Position numbers and translations under genes: made by a program
Part shown: piece by piece, positions 19,832 through 28,159 of the stretch
Layout: each line of letters begins with the position of its first letter
Position numbering within the stretch: position 1 is the first letter of the stretch
Assembly: GCF_030816155.1 (NCBI RefSeq)
Contig: NZ_JAUSXR010000001.1
Span: 1,736,001-1,800,000 of the forward strand
Length of the DNA stretch: 64,000 nt
Reading direction: 5' to 3'
Source of the DNA: Arthrobacter woluwensis
GTDB taxonomy: Bacteria; Actinomycetota; Actinomycetes; Actinomycetales; Micrococcaceae
The notes under the pieces: generated by a model
The model's input: the letters and a program-made list of their open reading frames with translations, nothing else
Database searches by the model: none
What the model was told of the DNA's origin: nothing

Positions 19832-21331
19832 TCAGACGGGAAGCCGCGGCACCCGGGGGTCGCCGTCGAGGATCCAGTCGCGCAGCAAGGCGCGGCTGAC
19901 CTTTCCCCGGGCGGTCAGCGGCACCTCCCGCAGTTCGTGAAACGCCTCGGGCAGCATGCGCGGATCCACGAGGTCGGCCAGTCCCATCCGGAGCTGGCCC
20001 TCGCCGAGACCACAGTGGCCGGTCCTCACCGCAGCGATGAGTCGCTCGCCGCGGAGCGGATCGTCGACGCCGGCGACCAGGGCGAATTCGACGCCGGGCA
20101 GCGTGCCGAGTGCCTTCTCGATCTCCTGAGGGTGGATCACAAGCCCCCCGGACTCGATCATGTCCGAAGCCCGGCCCAGGAAGTGCAGCTCCCCGTCGCG
20201 GAGGAACCCTTGATCGTGGACGGTCGCCCAGTCGCCGACGCGGACGAAATCCTTCTGGTCGCCCCACAGGTAGCCGTCCCCGACCATGCCACTGCGCACC
20301 GCGATCGACCCGGTCTCGCCGTCGGCCACGGGAACGCCGTGAGGGTCGAGGATCGCCACCTCGACGCCCGGGAACGGACGGCCCACGCTCGTGGAGGCCA
20401 GGAGGTGTCCCGTCAGCGGATCCTTCGGGGACAGGCACGAACCGCTCACGAAACTCAGCTCCTGGGCGCCGTAGTATTCGTGGATCCGCGCCGACGGCGC
20501 CCAGCGGCGGGCCGCTTCAAGGGTCCGCGGGTCCAGTTTGGCGCCGGCCACCACGATGCTGCGCAGCGAAGAGGCGTCGGAGCCACCCAGGATGCCGCGC
20601 TCGGCCAGCTCCCGCAGCATCGACGGAACGAGCACGAGCCGCGTCACGCCGTCGTGCTCCACGGCGTCATGCACGGCCTCCACGTCGAAGGACGGGAGGG
20701 TCCGGAATTCCGCGCCGGCGTGGAGGCATTCGGACAGCGCGTAGAGCCCGAGGCCCGAGGACAGCGGCCCCGGAGCCAGGGTGATCTCGTCCCGGGTGAG
20801 CCCGAAGAATTCCGTGGAGGAGACGAACGACGCCTGCCAGGAGGCCCGTGTCCTGACGATCGCCTTCGGCAGGCTCGCCGTGCCGGACGTCAGGGCGAGC
20901 AGGAAGGGAGTGCCCGCCGGGCCGTCCACCAGCTCCCCTCCCGGCAGGGCCGCATGATGCACGACGACGGTCTCCCGGCTCGACGTGCCCGGAACCGCGG
21001 CGCCGCTCCGGTCGGCGCGGGTGGCGAGGGCATCCGGCGCACCCCAGCGGCCGGCGACTTCCTCACGAATCCGAGCCGAGAGGTCATCCGGAAGCGCGGC
21101 GTCGAGCACCACGCACCGTCGAGAGCCGCTCACCCCTGCGACCCAGCGGAGGATGAACTCCAGGGAATTTGGCTCCTGGAGAAGCGTGTACCCGCCGTCG
21201 GGAACATCGGCCAGGAGCAGGGCTGCGCCTGAGCGCAGTTCCTCCCAGCTCAGGGCGTCATGGCCGATGCTCACGGCCCGCCGGTGCGGAGATGCCTGCG
21301 CCCAGGCGTCGAGGCGGGAGAGGAAGGGCAC
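19832..21331 (-). CDS. AMP-binding acyl-CoA/aryl-CoA ligase-like protein
   Basis: The 499-residue member of the adenylate-forming superfamily has a P-loop-like LLALTSGTASLPKAIVR near residue 150, HEYYGAQELSF near 290, GDWATVHDQGFL near 375 and a C-terminal lysine motif LTARGKVSR. It would activate a carboxylate as the acyl-AMP and probably load CoA or a carrier. The sequence is compact and lacks a carrier domain. No pathway gene is adjacent, so the substrate is unknown. Confidence 0.85.
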   Translation of the reverse strand: MPFLSRLDAWAQASPHRRAVSIGHDALSWEELRSGAALLLADVPDGGYTLLQEPNSLEFILRWVAGVSGSRRCVVLDAALPDDLSARIREEVAGRWGAPDALATRADRSGAAVPGTSSRETVVVHHAALPGGELVDGPAGTPFLLALTSGTASLPKAIVRTRASWQASFVSSTEFFGLTRDEITLAPGPLSSGLGLYALSECLHAGAEFRTLPSFDVEAVHDAVEHDGVTRLVLVPSMLRELAERGILGGSDASSLRSIVVAGAKLDPRTLEAARRWAPSARIHEYYGAQELSFVSGSCLSPKDPLTGHLLASTSVGRPFPGVEVAILDPHGVPVADGETGSIAVRSGMVGDGYLWGDQKDFVRVGDWATVHDQGFLRDGELHFLGRASDMIESGGLVIHPQEIEKALGTLPGVEFALVAGVDDPLRGERLIAAVRTGHCGLGEGQLRMGLADLVDPRMLPEAFHELREVPLTARGKVSRALLRDWILDGDPRVPRLPV

Positions 21332-21380
21332 GGAAGGATTTTACCGGGCTGCGGCTCCGTCCGCGCGCTACTCTGGGGGC

Positions 21381-22277
21381 ATGAGTTTCAACGAAGGCAG
21401 TCAGCTCGATTCCTCCCAGGTGGAGGACCGCCGCGGCATGAGCACCGGGGTGAAGGTGGGCGGCGGCATCGGTGGCGGTCTGCTGGTCCTGGTGCTGAGT
21501 CTGTTGGGCTTCAATCCCTCGCTCCTCGATGACCTCACAGGTGGCGCCGAGCAGCCGCCCGCCCAGAGCCAGTCCGCCGGCCAGAGCGGCGTCTCGCAGT
21601 GCCACACCGGCGCGCAGGCGAACCAGCAGCTGGCCTGCCGGATCACCGGCACGGTGAACAGCCTCAATGACTTCTGGCCCGACTATCTCCGGCAGTACGG
21701 GAAGCAGTACCCGCGCCCCAAGACGGTCCTCTTCACGCAGCGGACTCAGAGCGGCTGCGGCCCCGCGACCACCGAGGTGGGACCGTTCTACTGTCCTGCC
21801 GACCGGACCGCGTACTTCGACCCCGGGTTCTTCCAGGAACTCGTGACCCAGTTCGGATCCTCCGGTGGTCCCCTGGCGCAGGAGTACGTGGTCGCCCACG
21901 AGTTCGGACACCACGTCCAGAACATCCTGGGAACCATCGACTACGCCCAACGGGATCCGCAGGGTCCGCAGTCCGGCGGCGTCCGGGTGGAACTCCAGGC
22001 CGATTGCTTCGCCGGCATCTGGGCTCACTATGCCAGCACGCAGCCCTCGGCCTCGGGCGGTCAGCCTTTCCTCAAGCCCCTCACGCAGACCGACATCCGC
22101 GATGCGCTCTCCGCCGCGTCGTCCGTCGGCGATGACCGGATCCAGAAAGCCGCCACGGGCCGGGTCAGCCCCGAATCCTGGACGCACGGCTCGAGCGCAC
22201 AGCGCCAGAAGTGGTTCCTCGCGGGGTACCAGTCCGGCGAGCTGAACAAGTGCGACACCTTCTCCGGGCGGGTCTGA
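21381..22277 (+). CDS. Neutral zinc metallopeptidase (YpfJ/KPN_02809 family)
   Basis: The 298-residue protein has a short N-terminal cytoplasmic part, one membrane helix (about 27-46, Gly-rich), a low-complexity Gln/Ser linker and a zinc-peptidase domain. That domain holds the HEFGHH motif (VVAHEFGHHVQN near 176) and a downstream Glu ligand in VELQADCFAGIWAH. Several Cys residues suggest disulfides, fitting an extracytoplasmic location. ATG 21381 (MSFNEGSQLD) has a GGGGG ribosome site 1-5 nt upstream. The biological substrate is unknown. Confidence 0.9.
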   Translation: MSFNEGSQLDSSQVEDRRGMSTGVKVGGGIGGGLLVLVLSLLGFNPSLLDDLTGGAEQPPAQSQSAGQSGVSQCHTGAQANQQLACRITGTVNSLNDFWPDYLRQYGKQYPRPKTVLFTQRTQSGCGPATTEVGPFYCPADRTAYFDPGFFQELVTQFGSSGGPLAQEYVVAHEFGHHVQNILGTIDYAQRDPQGPQSGGVRVELQADCFAGIWAHYASTQPSASGGQPFLKPLTQTDIRDALSAASSVGDDRIQKAATGRVSPESWTHGSSAQRQKWFLAGYQSGELNKCDTFSGRV

Positions 22278-22290
22278 CAGAACGTGGGGG

Positions 22291-22307
22291 CCGCTGACCT
22301 TCAGCGG
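22291..22307 (+). terminator. Weak hairpin after the metallopeptidase
   Basis: CCGCTGA-CCT-TCAGCGG is a perfect 7-bp stem with a 3-base loop just after the stop codon, followed by TTCCCTT. It may be a terminator or only a short hairpin. Confidence 0.4.
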
Positions 22308-22472
22308 TTCCCTTCGGTGGCGCCCCTCGGCGGAGAGATGGGCAGCACTCCCCATGGACCACCTGTATCCCTGAATCTATAGTCAGTGGAGAAACCCGGA
22401 CATCGCTCCGGGACGGAGGATCGTCAGGGCACCAGGCCCCGGCCATCAGCAGGCGAGCACAGGGGGATGACG

Positions 22473-23831
22473 ATGAGCGGTGGCTTCTACGGAGCCGATG
22501 TCCAGGAGCTGAGGAAGCTGGCCACCAAGGTCCAGACCTCGGGGAAGGCACTGGAGTCACAGGCCCGCATGCTGTCCTCGGCGGTCAGCTCCGTGACCTG
22601 GCCAGGCCCGGACGGCAAGAGGTTCCGTCAGCTGTGGGACTCGGAGCACTCACAGGCCATGAACCGGGCGGCAGGCTTTCTCGCCACCGCGGCCAAATCC
22701 CTCCAGCTCAATGCCGACGAACAGGAACGCAGCAGCGCCGCGTCGGGAGGCACCGGTGGCGGCGCGCCCGGCGGGCCCTCCGGAGGCACTCAGGGCACGC
22801 CCTCGGTCAGCGACCTGACCGGGAAGTCCCCCGCCGAGATCCAGACGTGGTGGAAGGGCTTGAGCGAGACGCAGCAGCAGGACTTCATCCGTCAGCACCC
22901 CGTGGAAGCCGGAAACACGAACGGCATTCCCTTCGACGCCCGTGTCAAGGCCAACGAGATCAACGCTCAGAACCGGCTCGACTGGCTGAAGAACCACGAT
23001 CCTGAGCCCAAGATCAACCCATGGCTGACCATCGGAGGACAGCCCTACATCGATCAGGTCGCCAAGGACCATGAAGCCTGGGCGCTGCGCCAGAGCGGGC
23101 TCGACTACCTGCAATCGGTCGTCGACGGGAAGGTCCATCTGGCGGCCTACGACCCGGCCCACTCTTCGATCGTGGAGATGATCGGTGACTACGACGCGGA
23201 CACCAAACACGTGCTCACCTACGTTCCCGGCACCACCACCAACGAGTCGTCCTTCTACAACGGCGGCGTCCAGGACATGGCCAAGTACCTGGTTCAGACC
23301 GACTCCAGCAAGTCCACCGTTGCCTTCGTGTATAAGGGCACGGAGTTCCCCGACGGCGGCTTCGTCGAAGCCTTCCTGCAGGAGGCCAAGAGCGATGAGT
23401 TCGTCGCGAAGACCGCGCCCACACTGGCCGCCTTCCAGAACGCAGTGGACCTCGAAAAACCGAGTGGCGCGGAGACCGTGGGCATGGGGCACAGCTGGGG
23501 CCTGCGAAACGTCACCGGTTCGGAGATGAGTGGCGCACACTACGACAAGGTGATTGCACTCTCGGGCGCCGCCATGCCGCCTGGGTGGTCGAACGACCGG
23601 AATACCGAATACTCGAGCTACACCTACCCGGACGTTCTCCAGATCGCCGAACGCGCGGGTGTGGTCGGGGACAATTACCCCATGAAGGACCCCGCCTTCG
23701 ACCGCCACGTGTATTCATCCCCGGGAGGTACCACCGGTATGGACATCATCAACGATCACAGCCTCATCGCCACGACCGGCGCGGACAACCAGAGCGCGCT
23801 GCGTGACATCCAGAAGAAGATCTACGGATGA
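22473..23831 (+). CDS. WXG100-like N domain fused to DUF1023 alpha/beta hydrolase
   Basis: The ~452-residue protein begins with a ~90-residue helical WXG100/ESAT-6-like domain (VTWPGPDGKRFRQLW near residue 50). A Gly/Ser-rich linker and an alpha/beta-hydrolase of the DUF1023 type follow, with nucleophile elbow GMGHSWG and the segment IINDHSLIATTG near the C terminus. WXG100 fusions are typical type VII secretion substrates or cell-surface enzymes. I chose ATG 22473 because AGGGGG lies 6 nt upstream; the in-frame ATG at 22467 touches that site. It overlaps the lipoprotein gene by ATGA. No type VII secretion genes lie in the window. Confidence 0.82.
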   Translation: MSGGFYGADVQELRKLATKVQTSGKALESQARMLSSAVSSVTWPGPDGKRFRQLWDSEHSQAMNRAAGFLATAAKSLQLNADEQERSSAASGGTGGGAPGGPSGGTQGTPSVSDLTGKSPAEIQTWWKGLSETQQQDFIRQHPVEAGNTNGIPFDARVKANEINAQNRLDWLKNHDPEPKINPWLTIGGQPYIDQVAKDHEAWALRQSGLDYLQSVVDGKVHLAAYDPAHSSIVEMIGDYDADTKHVLTYVPGTTTNESSFYNGGVQDMAKYLVQTDSSKSTVAFVYKGTEFPDGGFVEAFLQEAKSDEFVAKTAPTLAAFQNAVDLEKPSGAETVGMGHSWGLRNVTGSEMSGAHYDKVIALSGAAMPPGWSNDRNTEYSSYTYPDVLQIAERAGVVGDNYPMKDPAFDRHVYSSPGGTTGMDIINDHSLIATTGADNQSALRDIQKKIYG

Positions 23832-24340
23832 CCCGGCACCACCCCGTGGCCCGAGCCCGGCTTCTCCTGCCGGGCATCACCCTTGCCCTCATTCTCACCG
23901 CCTGCGGAACACCTGGAGGAAATCCGACCATGGACAAGCCGACCCTCGAAGAAGCCAAGAAGACCGTGCTCACCCTCGAACGGACGGTCCTGGACTTCGT
24001 GCCCAGCGACTCTCAGGGGACGCGGTTCCTCAACGAGAAGTCCAGCCTCATGGCGTGTCAGGGCGAACAGAAGCTCTGGTCCGGAGCGGGCGAGGTCACA
24101 CTGATCGGCCAGCCTGACAAGGCGGCGATCCTGGCCAAGGTGAAGTCCGAGTTCGGCGGCAAGGATGGCTGGACGCTGACGGACAAGACCGATGAGGACG
24201 GGCAGTCCGCCGTGGACCTGCTCCACCGCGACGGGACCCATCTGATCGTTGGCTTCTCCTCGAACCCCGACCGGCTGCGGGTCGACGCCTTCAGCACCTG
24301 CTTCGACTTCCCGGAGTACAAGTACGGCGAGGAATACTGA
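23828..24340 (+). CDS. Small lipoprotein paired with the WXG100 hydrolase
   Basis: The 170-residue protein has a signal peptide with a lipobox LTACG (Cys near 27) and a mature ~140-residue domain I do not recognise. The ATG overlaps the hydrolase stop, so the two are translationally coupled. A membrane-anchored partner next to a possibly secreted enzyme could be a chaperone, an anchor or an immunity protein; this is inference from gene order. A strong terminator follows. Confidence 0.8.
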   Translation: MTRHHPVARARLLLPGITLALILTACGTPGGNPTMDKPTLEEAKKTVLTLERTVLDFVPSDSQGTRFLNEKSSLMACQGEQKLWSGAGEVTLIGQPDKAAILAKVKSEFGGKDGWTLTDKTDEDGQSAVDLLHRDGTHLIVGFSSNPDRLRVDAFSTCFDFPEYKYGEEY

Positions 24341-24362
24341 GCGTCGAGTGACCGCAAAACGA

Positions 24363-24395
24363 CGGCGGCCGTCCCGGAGTCCGGGACGGCCGCCG
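24363..24395. terminator. Bidirectional hairpin between lipoprotein gene and polA
   Basis: CGGCGGCCGTCCCGG and its complement form a perfect 15-bp stem with loop AGT. It separates two convergent genes. Confidence 0.85.
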
Positions 24396-24432
24396 CGGCG
24401 CTGTGTCGGTCGCCGGTGACAGTAGCGCTGTG

Positions 24433-27228
24433 TCAGTGGCCGGCGTCGTGCCAGCTGTGGCCTTCGCCCACCTGGACGTCGAGCGGCACGGTCAGTTCGG
24501 CCGCGTTGCCCATCTCCCGGATGACCAGCTTCTCGACCTGTTCGCGCTCACCTTCGGCCACTTCCAGGACGAGTTCGTCATGGACCTGGAGCAGCAGGCG
24601 GGACTTGAGCCCCTCTTCCTGAAGGGCGCGGGCGACGCCGAGCATGGCCCGCTTGATGATGTCCGCGGCGGAGCCCTGGATCGGTGAGTTGAGGGCCACG
24701 CGCTCCGCGATCTCCCGCAGGTGCCGGTCCGTGCTGGTCAGGTCCGGGAGGTACCGGCGCCGGCCCTCGATGGTGGCCGTGTAGCCGTCCTGACGGGCCT
24801 GCTCGACGACGCCCCGCAGGTAGTCACGCACGGCGCCGAAGCGGTCGAAGTAGTCCTTCATGAGGGTCCGTGCCTCATCCACCGAGATCTCCAGCTGCTT
24901 GGAGAGCCCGAAGCTCGTGAGCCCGTACGCGAGGCCGTAGGACATGGCCTTCACCTTGGACCGCATGGCGCTCGTGACATCCTCCGGAGCCACGCCGAAG
25001 ATGTGCGAGCCGACGTAGCGGTGCAGGTCCTCGCCGTCGCGGTACGCCTGAATGAGCCCGGCGTCCTCGGAGAGGTGCGCCATGATGCGCATCTCGATCT
25101 GCGAGTAGTCGGCGGCCAGAAGGCATTCGTACCCCTCGGAGACCTCGAAGAGATCACGGACCCGCCGGCCTTCCTCGCTGCGGACCGGGATGTTCTGCAG
25201 GTTCGGATTGTTGCTGGAGATACGTCCCGTGGCCGCGACGTTCTGGGCGTACGTGGTGTGGATGCGGCCGTCCTCCGCCACGGACTTGTACAGGGTCTCC
25301 ACCATCTGGCGCAGCTTGGAGGCCTCCCGGTGGGCCATGAGCTGCACCAGGAACTCGTGGCCGGTCTTCTCCAGCAGGTTCTTCAGGCTGGCGGCGTCGG
25401 TGGTGTAGCCGGACTTGATCTTCTTGGTCTTCGGCAGGGCCAGTTCTTCGAAGAGCACGGTCTGCAGCTGCTTGGGCGAGCCGAGGTTCACCTCGTGGCC
25501 GATCGCGGCGTAGGCGCCCTGCTGGGCGATCTCCACCTGGCGGGCCAGATCGTCGAGCTGATCCTGCATCTTCTCCCGGGAGACCGAGATGCCCGCGATC
25601 TCCATGTCGGCCAGCACGCGGGCCACGGGGAGCTCGAGCGTGAGGAGCAGCTGATCCGCCTGGCGCTCCACGAGCAGCGGGGCGAGGTGGTCGCTCAGAG
25701 CGCGCACCGCCGCGGCTTCCCGCACCAGCGCCTCGGCGCGGGCCTGCGCGGCGGTGCCGTCGACGTCGAGACCCAGATCGAGCTGCCCGGCGGGGACGGC
25801 AGGGGCCGACTCCAGGGTGACCTTGAGGTGGTGCTGCACCAGCTCCGCCAGCTCGTAGTTCCGGCGGTCGGGCTGGATCAGGTAACCGGAGATCGACGTG
25901 TCATCCACGACGCCTTCCAGCGTCAGGCCACGGGCATGCAGCGCCTTGAAGGCTTCCTTGTACTCGTGGATCGCCTTCTCCTGGCCGCTGTCCGCGAGCC
26001 ACGCGGCGAGCACACTCTCCGTGGCGGCGTCGAGCTCGGTCAGATCCAGGTACCGCGCCGATTCGCCGCGCAGAATCGCGACGGCGCTGGCCTCCTGGCC
26101 GATCCCACCGCTCACCGAGGCGACGGCCAGGGCGGCCGGGACGCCGCCCGTGTCGCCGGCCAGGAACGTGGTCAGAGACTCCGCGTCAGCCCCGATCTCG
26201 AAGGGCGGCAGTTCGACGCCCTCGTGCTGGACGCCCTCGGTGTCCTCGCCGTACAGCGCGAACAGGCGGGTGCGCAGCGTCCGGAACTCGAGCGCGTCGA
26301 AGAGCTCCTCCACCGCGTCCTGGTCGGGACGCGGTGCGGCCAGCTCGTCCAGGGCGACACCCAGATCCAGATCCGTCAGGAGCCGGTTGAGCCGGCGGTT
26401 GCGCTTGACGTCCTCGATGTGGGCGCGGAGCGAATCGCCGACCTTGCCACCGATGCTGTCCAGGTTCTCCAGGATGCCCGGAAGCCCGCCGTAGAGGTTG
26501 ATCCACTTCGCCGCGGTCTTGGGGCCGACCCCGGGAACGCCGGGGAGGTTGTCCGCCGTCTCCCCCACGAGCGCCGCCAGATCCGAATACTGCTCGGGGC
26601 CCACGAAGTACTTCTCCCGGACGGCGTCCGCGTCCATGCGGGGGATGTCCGAGACGCCCTTCTTCGGGTACAGGACGAAGACGTTGTCCGTGATCAGCTG
26701 GAAGGCGTCACGGTCACCGGAGACCAGGAGGACCTCCCAGCCCGCTTCCTCACCCTGCGCGGCGAGGGTCGCGAGGATGTCATCCGCCTCGTACCCGGGC
26801 ATGCGCAGGGTCTTGATGCCCCAGGCGCCCATGACCTGGTCGATCAGATCGATCTGACCGCGGAACTCCTCGGGGGTGGCGTTGCGTCCGCCCTTGTACC
26901 CGTCGTATTCCTTCTTGCGGAAGGTGGTGTCATCCGAGACGTCGAAGGCGACCGCCACGTGAGTGGGCTGCTGGTCCTTGATCAGGTTGATGAGCATGGA
27001 CGTGAAACCGTGCACCGCATTGGTGTGCTGGCCGGTCGACGTGGCGAAGTTGTCCGCGGGAAGGGCGAAGAACGCCCGGAAGGCCATGGAATGCCCGTCC
27101 AGCACGAGGAGCCGGTTCCGGGTCCCCTGGGAGGCCTGCTCCGCAGGTGCCGGAGCAGTGGACTCGGGGGCCTCGGACGGACCGGTGGACGTGGTTGCGG
27201 CTACCGCGCTCTGGGATGTTTCACTCAC
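24433..27228 (-). CDS. polA: DNA polymerase I
   Basis: This 931-residue repair and Okazaki-fragment polymerase has an N-terminal 5'-nuclease domain (about 40-330; LLVLDGHSMAFRAF, LVSGDRDAFQLI), a middle 3'-5' exonuclease-like domain that appears to lack the usual acidic residues, and a family A polymerase core. The core holds motif A (LLAADYSQIEMR), motif B (RSKVKAMSYGLAYGLT) and motif C (LQVHDELVLEV). The Thr/Ser/Ala-rich first ~35 residues are an extension. It starts at ATG 27228 in its own transcription unit. Confidence 0.97.
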   Translation of the reverse strand: MSETSQSAVAATTSTGPSEAPESTAPAPAEQASQGTRNRLLVLDGHSMAFRAFFALPADNFATSTGQHTNAVHGFTSMLINLIKDQQPTHVAVAFDVSDDTTFRKKEYDGYKGGRNATPEEFRGQIDLIDQVMGAWGIKTLRMPGYEADDILATLAAQGEEAGWEVLLVSGDRDAFQLITDNVFVLYPKKGVSDIPRMDADAVREKYFVGPEQYSDLAALVGETADNLPGVPGVGPKTAAKWINLYGGLPGILENLDSIGGKVGDSLRAHIEDVKRNRRLNRLLTDLDLGVALDELAAPRPDQDAVEELFDALEFRTLRTRLFALYGEDTEGVQHEGVELPPFEIGADAESLTTFLAGDTGGVPAALAVASVSGGIGQEASAVAILRGESARYLDLTELDAATESVLAAWLADSGQEKAIHEYKEAFKALHARGLTLEGVVDDTSISGYLIQPDRRNYELAELVQHHLKVTLESAPAVPAGQLDLGLDVDGTAAQARAEALVREAAAVRALSDHLAPLLVERQADQLLLTLELPVARVLADMEIAGISVSREKMQDQLDDLARQVEIAQQGAYAAIGHEVNLGSPKQLQTVLFEELALPKTKKIKSGYTTDAASLKNLLEKTGHEFLVQLMAHREASKLRQMVETLYKSVAEDGRIHTTYAQNVAATGRISSNNPNLQNIPVRSEEGRRVRDLFEVSEGYECLLAADYSQIEMRIMAHLSEDAGLIQAYRDGEDLHRYVGSHIFGVAPEDVTSAMRSKVKAMSYGLAYGLTSFGLSKQLEISVDEARTLMKDYFDRFGAVRDYLRGVVEQARQDGYTATIEGRRRYLPDLTSTDRHLREIAERVALNSPIQGSAADIIKRAMLGVARALQEEGLKSRLLLQVHDELVLEVAEGEREQVEKLVIREMGNAAELTVPLDVQVGEGHSWHDAGH

Positions 27229-27321
27229 CCTGCCAGCGTAGTGGCACGCCCGGACATTTTCACCCGGGCTGAGGTGAGGCCGGAGGTCAGGCCCGTGGCG
27301 AGACGCAAGGCACGCGGCGGC

Positions 27322-27864
27322 TCAGGTGGCGGGTTTGAGCGCGTACCGGACCTCGAGGACGTTTCCCACGGCGGCGCTCTCCAGCAGCTCGAGGTGCCGC
27401 AGGCCGCCGGTGAGCGGCAGGATGCGCTTCCCGGAACCCAGGATGACCGGCATGACCGTGAGGATGAGCTCGTCGAGATGCCCTGCCGCCGCGAACTGCG
27501 CCGCCAGCTCACCGCCGCCCATGACCCACACGTCCTTGTCTCCGGCGTCGCGCAGGAAATCCGGAACGAACTCTTCGACGTCCCCGCGGATGAGCGTGAC
27601 GTCCCCGCCCGGGTACACCGGCATCTCGTGGTGGGTGAACACCCAGACGGGCGTGCCGCTGTAAGGCCATTCGCCCTCGAAGTGATCGAGGATCCACTGG
27701 TAGGTGGTGCCGCCCATGACGAGGCATCCGACGCCGGCGTAGAACTCCTCGATCCGGCCTTCGGTCCCGGTCTCCTCGGCGTTCAGAAGCCAGTCGAGCG
27801 AGTCGGACTCCGTGGCGATGAAGCCGTCCAGGGACACTGCGGTGAAGTACTGGAATTTCCCCAT
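27322..27864 (-). CDS. Dihydrofolate reductase-like (RibD C-terminal domain) protein
   Basis: The 180-residue single-domain protein of the RibD_C/YwjB-YyaP type has the N-terminal strand YFTAVSLDGFIA, a middle LVMGGTTYQWIL and the glycine motif VWVMGGGELAAQF. Such proteins bind NADPH but usually reduce unknown substrates; true folate reductase activity is unlikely from sequence alone. It lies 93 nt upstream of polA on the same strand, and the pairing looks incidental. Confidence 0.88.
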   Translation of the reverse strand: MGKFQYFTAVSLDGFIATESDSLDWLLNAEETGTEGRIEEFYAGVGCLVMGGTTYQWILDHFEGEWPYSGTPVWVFTHHEMPVYPGGDVTLIRGDVEEFVPDFLRDAGDKDVWVMGGGELAAQFAAAGHLDELILTVMPVILGSGKRILPLTGGLRHLELLESAAVGNVLEVRYALKPAT

Positions 27865-27902
27865 ACCTCACCCTAGCCCGACGACGCCGGGCCCGTCGCG
27901 GG

Positions 27903-27950
27903 CGCCTGCCCGCTGAACTGCCTACTTGCTCACGTGCCTACTTACTGAAG
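27903..27950. repeat. 16-bp tandem repeat, 3 copies, across a stop codon
   Basis: Units at 27903-27918, 27919-27934 and 27935-27950 share the core TGCCTACTT or a close variant. The last unit contains the TAG stop of the small membrane protein gene, and the second unit re-copies the same AAGTAGGCA end on the minus strand. Confidence 0.7.
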
Positions 27951-28159
27951 TACGGGACGATCAGGTAGATCCCGAACAGGACCGCGACGCCGCAGGCGCA
28001 GAAGCACAGGTACGCCAGGGACCGCGCGAGGCGGGGCGATTTCTGCTCGGCGTCGGCCGCGATGGCGGTCAGGCGCACGCCCAGCGAGTACAGCACCACC
28101 AGGATGACGGCGGAGACGAGCGTGGCGCCCGCGACCTGCAGCAGTTCCAACCACTTCAT
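27938..28159 (-). CDS. Small two-helix membrane protein next to the phosphate transporter
   Basis: The 73-residue protein has two membrane segments (about 8-28 and 47-69) and a short charged loop. It overlaps the transporter stop codon by four bases, so it is translationally coupled to it. I recognise no named family; a small accessory subunit of the transporter is possible from the arrangement alone. Confidence 0.8.
   Translation of the reverse strand: MKWLELLQVAGATLVSAVILVVLYSLGVRLTAIAADAEQKSPRLARSLAYLCFCACGVAVLFGIYLIVPYFSK

Noticed and set aside
24721-27876. 1051-codon plus-strand open frame opposite polA
   Set aside because: It is the reverse of conserved polymerase motifs; composition is typical of antisense frames in high-GC DNA.
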